NCBI GenBank assembly: GCA_964654695.1 | Contig: CAZZKJ010000038.1 | Location: forward strand, 1-23,963 | Direction of reading: 5' to 3' | Length of the DNA: 23,963 bases | From: CAZZKJ01 sp964654695 | Lineage (GTDB): Bacteria > Krumholzibacteriota > Krumholzibacteriia > WVZY01 | Shown: positions 21,462 to 23,963 of the stretch, one piece after another | How the letters are laid out: each line of letters starts with the position of its first letter | Numbering within the stretch: position 1 is the stretch's first letter | The notes under the pieces: model-generated | What the model was told of the DNA's origin: nothing | Database searches by the model: none | What the model saw: the letters and a program-made list of their open reading frames with translations, nothing else | Program-made: the position numbers and the translations under genes

Positions 21462-22736
21462 ATGGGTTTCAGAAAAAAAGAATATTTAATTATTTTCATA
21501 ATTGCCCTTGTGCTTCGTATCGGCCTGCTGGGATTCCTCTACTCGACTCCGACCTTTTTTAATCCGGATTACGTTACGGATCAATGGGATCAAATCTCTC
21601 AAAATATTCTCGATGGCAATGGATTCAGTTGGGTTAAAGGCGGGGACTTTCCCACAATCTGCCGCGGGCCGATTTATCCGCTTTTCCTGGTGATCTTGAA
21701 AGTGGCCGGCAACGATAACCTTCTGATCATGAGAATTTTGTATTTGATTTTAGATTCCATACTTGTGCTCTTAATCATGAAATTTTGCTTCGATGCAACA
21801 CGCAGCAAGACCGCCGCGTGGTTTTCAGGTGTTTTCTACGCTATATTCCTTATTCCCGCCTGGCATGTTGCCAAGTTCTCGCCGGATGTGTTCTTTTCAT
21901 TCGTTTTATTGATGACGGCGTTTCTTTTTCTGAAATTTGTTCGCTCCGGATCCGGTGAAGATTCCTCTTTACCGCTGGCGGTGGCAAGCGGCCTGGCGTT
22001 TGGAGTTGCGATCCTTGCAAAGAAAACGGTTTTGTTTTTGCCGCCGATTTGGATATTCATAGGTTTATATGCCAAGCGTTTCAAAAAGAGCGCGATAATC
22101 GCTTATTGTGCATGGATACTCGCCGCCGTTGCTGCATTATCTCCATGGCTCCACAGGAACTACAAGCTAACCGGGAGCGTAACAACAATTCAGACGGCAA
22201 CGTGGATGGGATATTGGCTCGGCGAATTCATTGACGCTAATCCATACTCTCACGATCTTGTTAAGTTTCAAGAATGGGCCAGCGCTACTGTGGGCGATTG
22301 GGATAAAAATAACTATTATCCTTCCTACCATTTATCTCCGGAAGAGGATCTGTATAGGGAAAACAAACTAAGAGTACTCGCCATCGAGCATCTGAAAGCG
22401 AATGTATGGCATCAAGCGGCAAAAACCGGGAGAAACTTGTTCAGGTTTTGGTACTTGACGGATACAGGAAGGATGACGAGATATACAAAGCCTCTCAGCG
22501 CTCTTATCTTTATTCTTATGGTACTTGGTGCTGGGACTCTTATAGCAAAACGAAAAATGAGTTACGAAGCCGTGCTGGCATTGGGAACAATTATCTATTT
22601 CAACCTGCTGTATTCTCCAATCCTTGCTCTTTTGAGATATATGATTCCCGTTCTGCCGTTTATTTCGTTATTCGTCGGTGTGGGCGCAGCGGTATTATAC
22701 GAACGATTGAAGAAAAATTCCGGCGCTTCCGTATGA
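21462..22736 (+). CDS. GT-C membrane glycosyltransferase, ArnT/PMT (GT39/GT83)-like
   Basis: 424-residue polytopic protein with about ten spans. An acidic first extracytoplasmic loop (NPDYVTDQWDQISQNILDG) follows the first span, and CRGPIYPLFLV matches the R-P/G-P-x-YP block of dolichol- or polyprenyl-phosphate-sugar transferases (PMT_2/ArnT group). The periplasmic segment around residues 248-330 is soluble. Such enzymes use a polyprenyl-phosphate sugar on the outer face of the inner membrane to decorate lipid A, glycans or proteins. It lies at the end of the glycan cluster, after the flippase-like protein, which fits a step after export. Start: the ATG at 21462 has no ribosome binding site but begins just before a basic stretch (MGFRKKEY) and the first span. 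Confidence 0.82.
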   Translation: MGFRKKEYLIIFIIALVLRIGLLGFLYSTPTFFNPDYVTDQWDQISQNILDGNGFSWVKGGDFPTICRGPIYPLFLVILKVAGNDNLLIMRILYLILDSILVLLIMKFCFDATRSKTAAWFSGVFYAIFLIPAWHVAKFSPDVFFSFVLLMTAFLFLKFVRSGSGEDSSLPLAVASGLAFGVAILAKKTVLFLPPIWIFIGLYAKRFKKSAIIAYCAWILAAVAALSPWLHRNYKLTGSVTTIQTATWMGYWLGEFIDANPYSHDLVKFQEWASATVGDWDKNNYYPSYHLSPEEDLYRENKLRVLAIEHLKANVWHQAAKTGRNLFRFWYLTDTGRMTRYTKPLSALIFILMVLGAGTLIAKRKMSYEAVLALGTIIYFNLLYSPILALLRYMIPVLPFISLFVGVGAAVLYERLKKNSGASV

Positions 22737-22802
22737 ATCTGCTGAAGAGCTTTCCAGCAATTGAATGTCTCCAAACGTGGTGATGAAACAAGGAGTGATG
22801 GC

Positions 22803-23645
22803 TTGCTCGCTAAGATGGTTTTTTATACCGCTGTTCTGCCGGCTTTGATATCGGCCGCAGTAATTATGATTGCCCGGATGGTGGGAAAACGTACGGGGCT
22901 GCTCTACTCCCGGTGCGGAGCGCTGGGACTTGCCCTGGGGTACTTCGCGGGATACTCGGGAATTCTCGGTCGGCCCGCTTTCCCGCCGGTCGAAGCCACG
23001 CAGCTCTTTTTTTTTATAGCAGCGGCTTCATTAATTCCGGCGGCCGTTGATGCCGTTGGCAAGAACAGATCGCCGGTGAACTGGTTTGTGCGTGTAAGTA
23101 TTGTTGCATCATCAGCCTGGTTTCTTCTTCGCCCTTTTATCGCCTATCGATGGAGCGTTCCCGAAAGCGCCGTTCGCATGTTTATTCTGACCGTATTAGC
23201 CATGATTTTTTGGAATGTTCTCGATGATCTCGGCCGCAGCTCCCGGACGCGATTGTTGGCGCTTTATCTCGTAGTGCTGGGAACAGCGGAAAGCATTGTT
23301 ATAATTCTATCTCACAGCGCCGCTGTAGCTCAACTTCAAGGAATACTGGTTGCCGCTTTGGCGGCGGCGCTGGCGGTTTCTTTGGTTTTTCGTGATTCGG
23401 GAACGGAATTAATGCTGATGAGCGCCCTGCCTGTTGTCGTCCTGATTTTCTTTTTCCACGCGGCGGGAACGTTTTTCTTTGCCGATATGCCGTTATCGAG
23501 CGGAATGCTTTTGTGGCTGTCGCCGGTTGCTGCCCTGCCGGTTTGGCGCCGCAGCGGAGGAGAGAGGGCGGCGGCGATAAGTTTCGGAGCTGCGGCCGGA
23601 ATAGCGGCGGCCGCAGTTATAATTGCGGCGAGAATTGCCGGCTAA
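22803..23645 (+). CDS. Unknown polytopic membrane protein
   Basis: 280 residues, almost wholly hydrophobic, with an estimated eight to ten membrane spans, many rich in Ala and Leu (for example the run near residues 195-210 and the last 25 residues). I recognise no family motif and no catalytic signature. TTG at 22803 is chosen because AAGGAG (22790-22795) lies 7 nt upstream; a farther in-frame TTG at 22761 would add a charged 14-residue leader without a ribosome binding site. Its TAA (23643-23645) overlaps the stop codon of the convergent gene at the right edge. GC content is higher than in the glycan genes, so it may not belong to that cluster. Confidence 0.75.
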   Translation: MLAKMVFYTAVLPALISAAVIMIARMVGKRTGLLYSRCGALGLALGYFAGYSGILGRPAFPPVEATQLFFFIAAASLIPAAVDAVGKNRSPVNWFVRVSIVASSAWFLLRPFIAYRWSVPESAVRMFILTVLAMIFWNVLDDLGRSSRTRLLALYLVVLGTAESIVIILSHSAAVAQLQGILVAALAAALAVSLVFRDSGTELMLMSALPVVVLIFFFHAAGTFFFADMPLSSGMLLWLSPVAALPVWRRSGGERAAAISFGAAAGIAAAAVIIAARIAG

Positions 23646-23963
23646 CGATTACCTAATTTGAACTCGATCGTTTTTACCAATCTGTCCTCGATAAAGATTT
23701 CGATTTTGCGCGGCCCCGCAGCATCGCCCGGATCGTTGCTATACGCACGCGCAAAGCGCCCTCCCGTCACCGTGGTGACATTCGACTCCCACCCCTGTTC
23801 TCTCCGGGATTTTATTCGCGATTGACCGCCGCCGAGCATCGGACCTTCAGGAGAATAATCGATTGAGTATGTAGTAAAAGGATCGCCATCGGCTTCGATT
23901 GTATAACCCCATCTGAAATTTCCAGATCGCAGCGGAATTCTTTTTGTCTCTTTGCAAACGTAA
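23642..23963 (-). CDS. C-terminal part of an unknown protein leaving the right edge
   Basis: On the minus strand an open frame runs from the window edge to a TAG at 23642, giving 106 residues that start within the protein (YVCKETKRIPLRSGNFRWGY at the edge). An internal ATG at 23839 is possible but the frame is open upstream with similar composition (FRWGYTIEADGDPFTTY), so the gene probably begins outside the window. The pattern is hydrophilic, with beta-strand-like alternation (FRWGYTIEAD, RKIEIFIEDRLVKTIEFKL) and no membrane span. I do not recognise a family. It converges with the membrane protein gene with a 4-nt stop overlap. Confidence 0.55.
   Translation of the reverse strand, partial: YVCKETKRIPLRSGNFRWGYTIEADGDPFTTYSIDYSPEGPMLGGGQSRIKSRREQGWESNVTTVTGGRFARAYSNDPGDAAGPRKIEIFIEDRLVKTIEFKLGNR

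Overview
The window looks like a chromosomal piece from an uncultured Gram-negative bacterium. The evidence for this is a lipoprotein with a lipobox, an outer-membrane porin remnant, a pathway for a diacetamido-uronic acid typical of surface polysaccharides, and a FlgD/Por-type C-terminal tail of the kind seen in Bacteroidota, Marinimicrobia, Latescibacteria and similar phyla. I cannot name the species. No tRNA, rRNA, CRISPR array, transposase or phage gene is visible. By eye, base composition falls from GC-rich in the left and middle parts to AT-richer from about 12 kb onward (23% GC in one sampled 60-base line near 13.4 kb, against 58% in one near 8.0 kb).

Layout. (1) 0-3.2 kb: a SAM methyltransferase, a broken secreted beta-helix protein with a sorting-type tail, and, convergent to it, a five-bladed beta-propeller (GH43/GH32-like) lipoprotein. 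(2) 3.3-5.5 kb: an arsenic operon (arsR-acr3) followed by a convergent hemerythrin-like gene. (3) 5.7-9.5 kb: an O-methyltransferase convergent with aconitase acnA. (4) 9.5-11.1 kb: a decay zone holding a trpB2 remnant with an internal deletion, a DinB-like gene whose C-terminus is frameshifted, and a headless and tailless cytochrome c-porin remnant. (5) 11.1-11.7 kb: a secreted YceI-like protein. (6) 12.0-22.7 kb: a co-directional, tightly packed surface-glycan cluster of two sugar-nucleotide SDRs, a DegT-type aminotransferase, a methyltransferase, a UDP-galactopyranose-mutase-like flavoprotein, a fused WbpB-WbpD protein with a zinc ribbon, a WbpE aminotransferase, a multi-span LPG-synthase-TM/flippase-like protein, and an ArnT/PMT-like GT-C glycosyltransferase. 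(7) The right end: an unknown polytopic membrane protein and the C-terminal part of an unknown gene that runs out of the window.

How the genes work together. In the glycan cluster, the WbpB-WbpD fusion and WbpE supply all three post-oxidation steps (3-dehydrogenation, transamination, N-acetylation) from UDP-GlcNAcA to UDP-2,3-diacetamido-2,3-dideoxyglucuronic acid. The 6-dehydrogenase that makes UDP-GlcNAcA, and the epimerase that would convert the product to the manno form, are not in the window. The upstream SDR-SDR-DegT-methyltransferase-flavoprotein group probably makes a second modified (amino, possibly methylated) sugar that I cannot identify. Arsenite sensing and efflux is complete without a visible arsenate reductase.

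Most notable signals: repeated leaderless-like promoter geometry (-10 element 7-9 nt before an ATG with no Shine-Dalgarno) at three genes; the three-domain WbpB-WbpD-zinc-ribbon fusion beside wbpE; four independently decayed genes; and a set of palindromes between the hemerythrin and O-methyltransferase genes. I did not find a convincing wholly new defence or mobile system.
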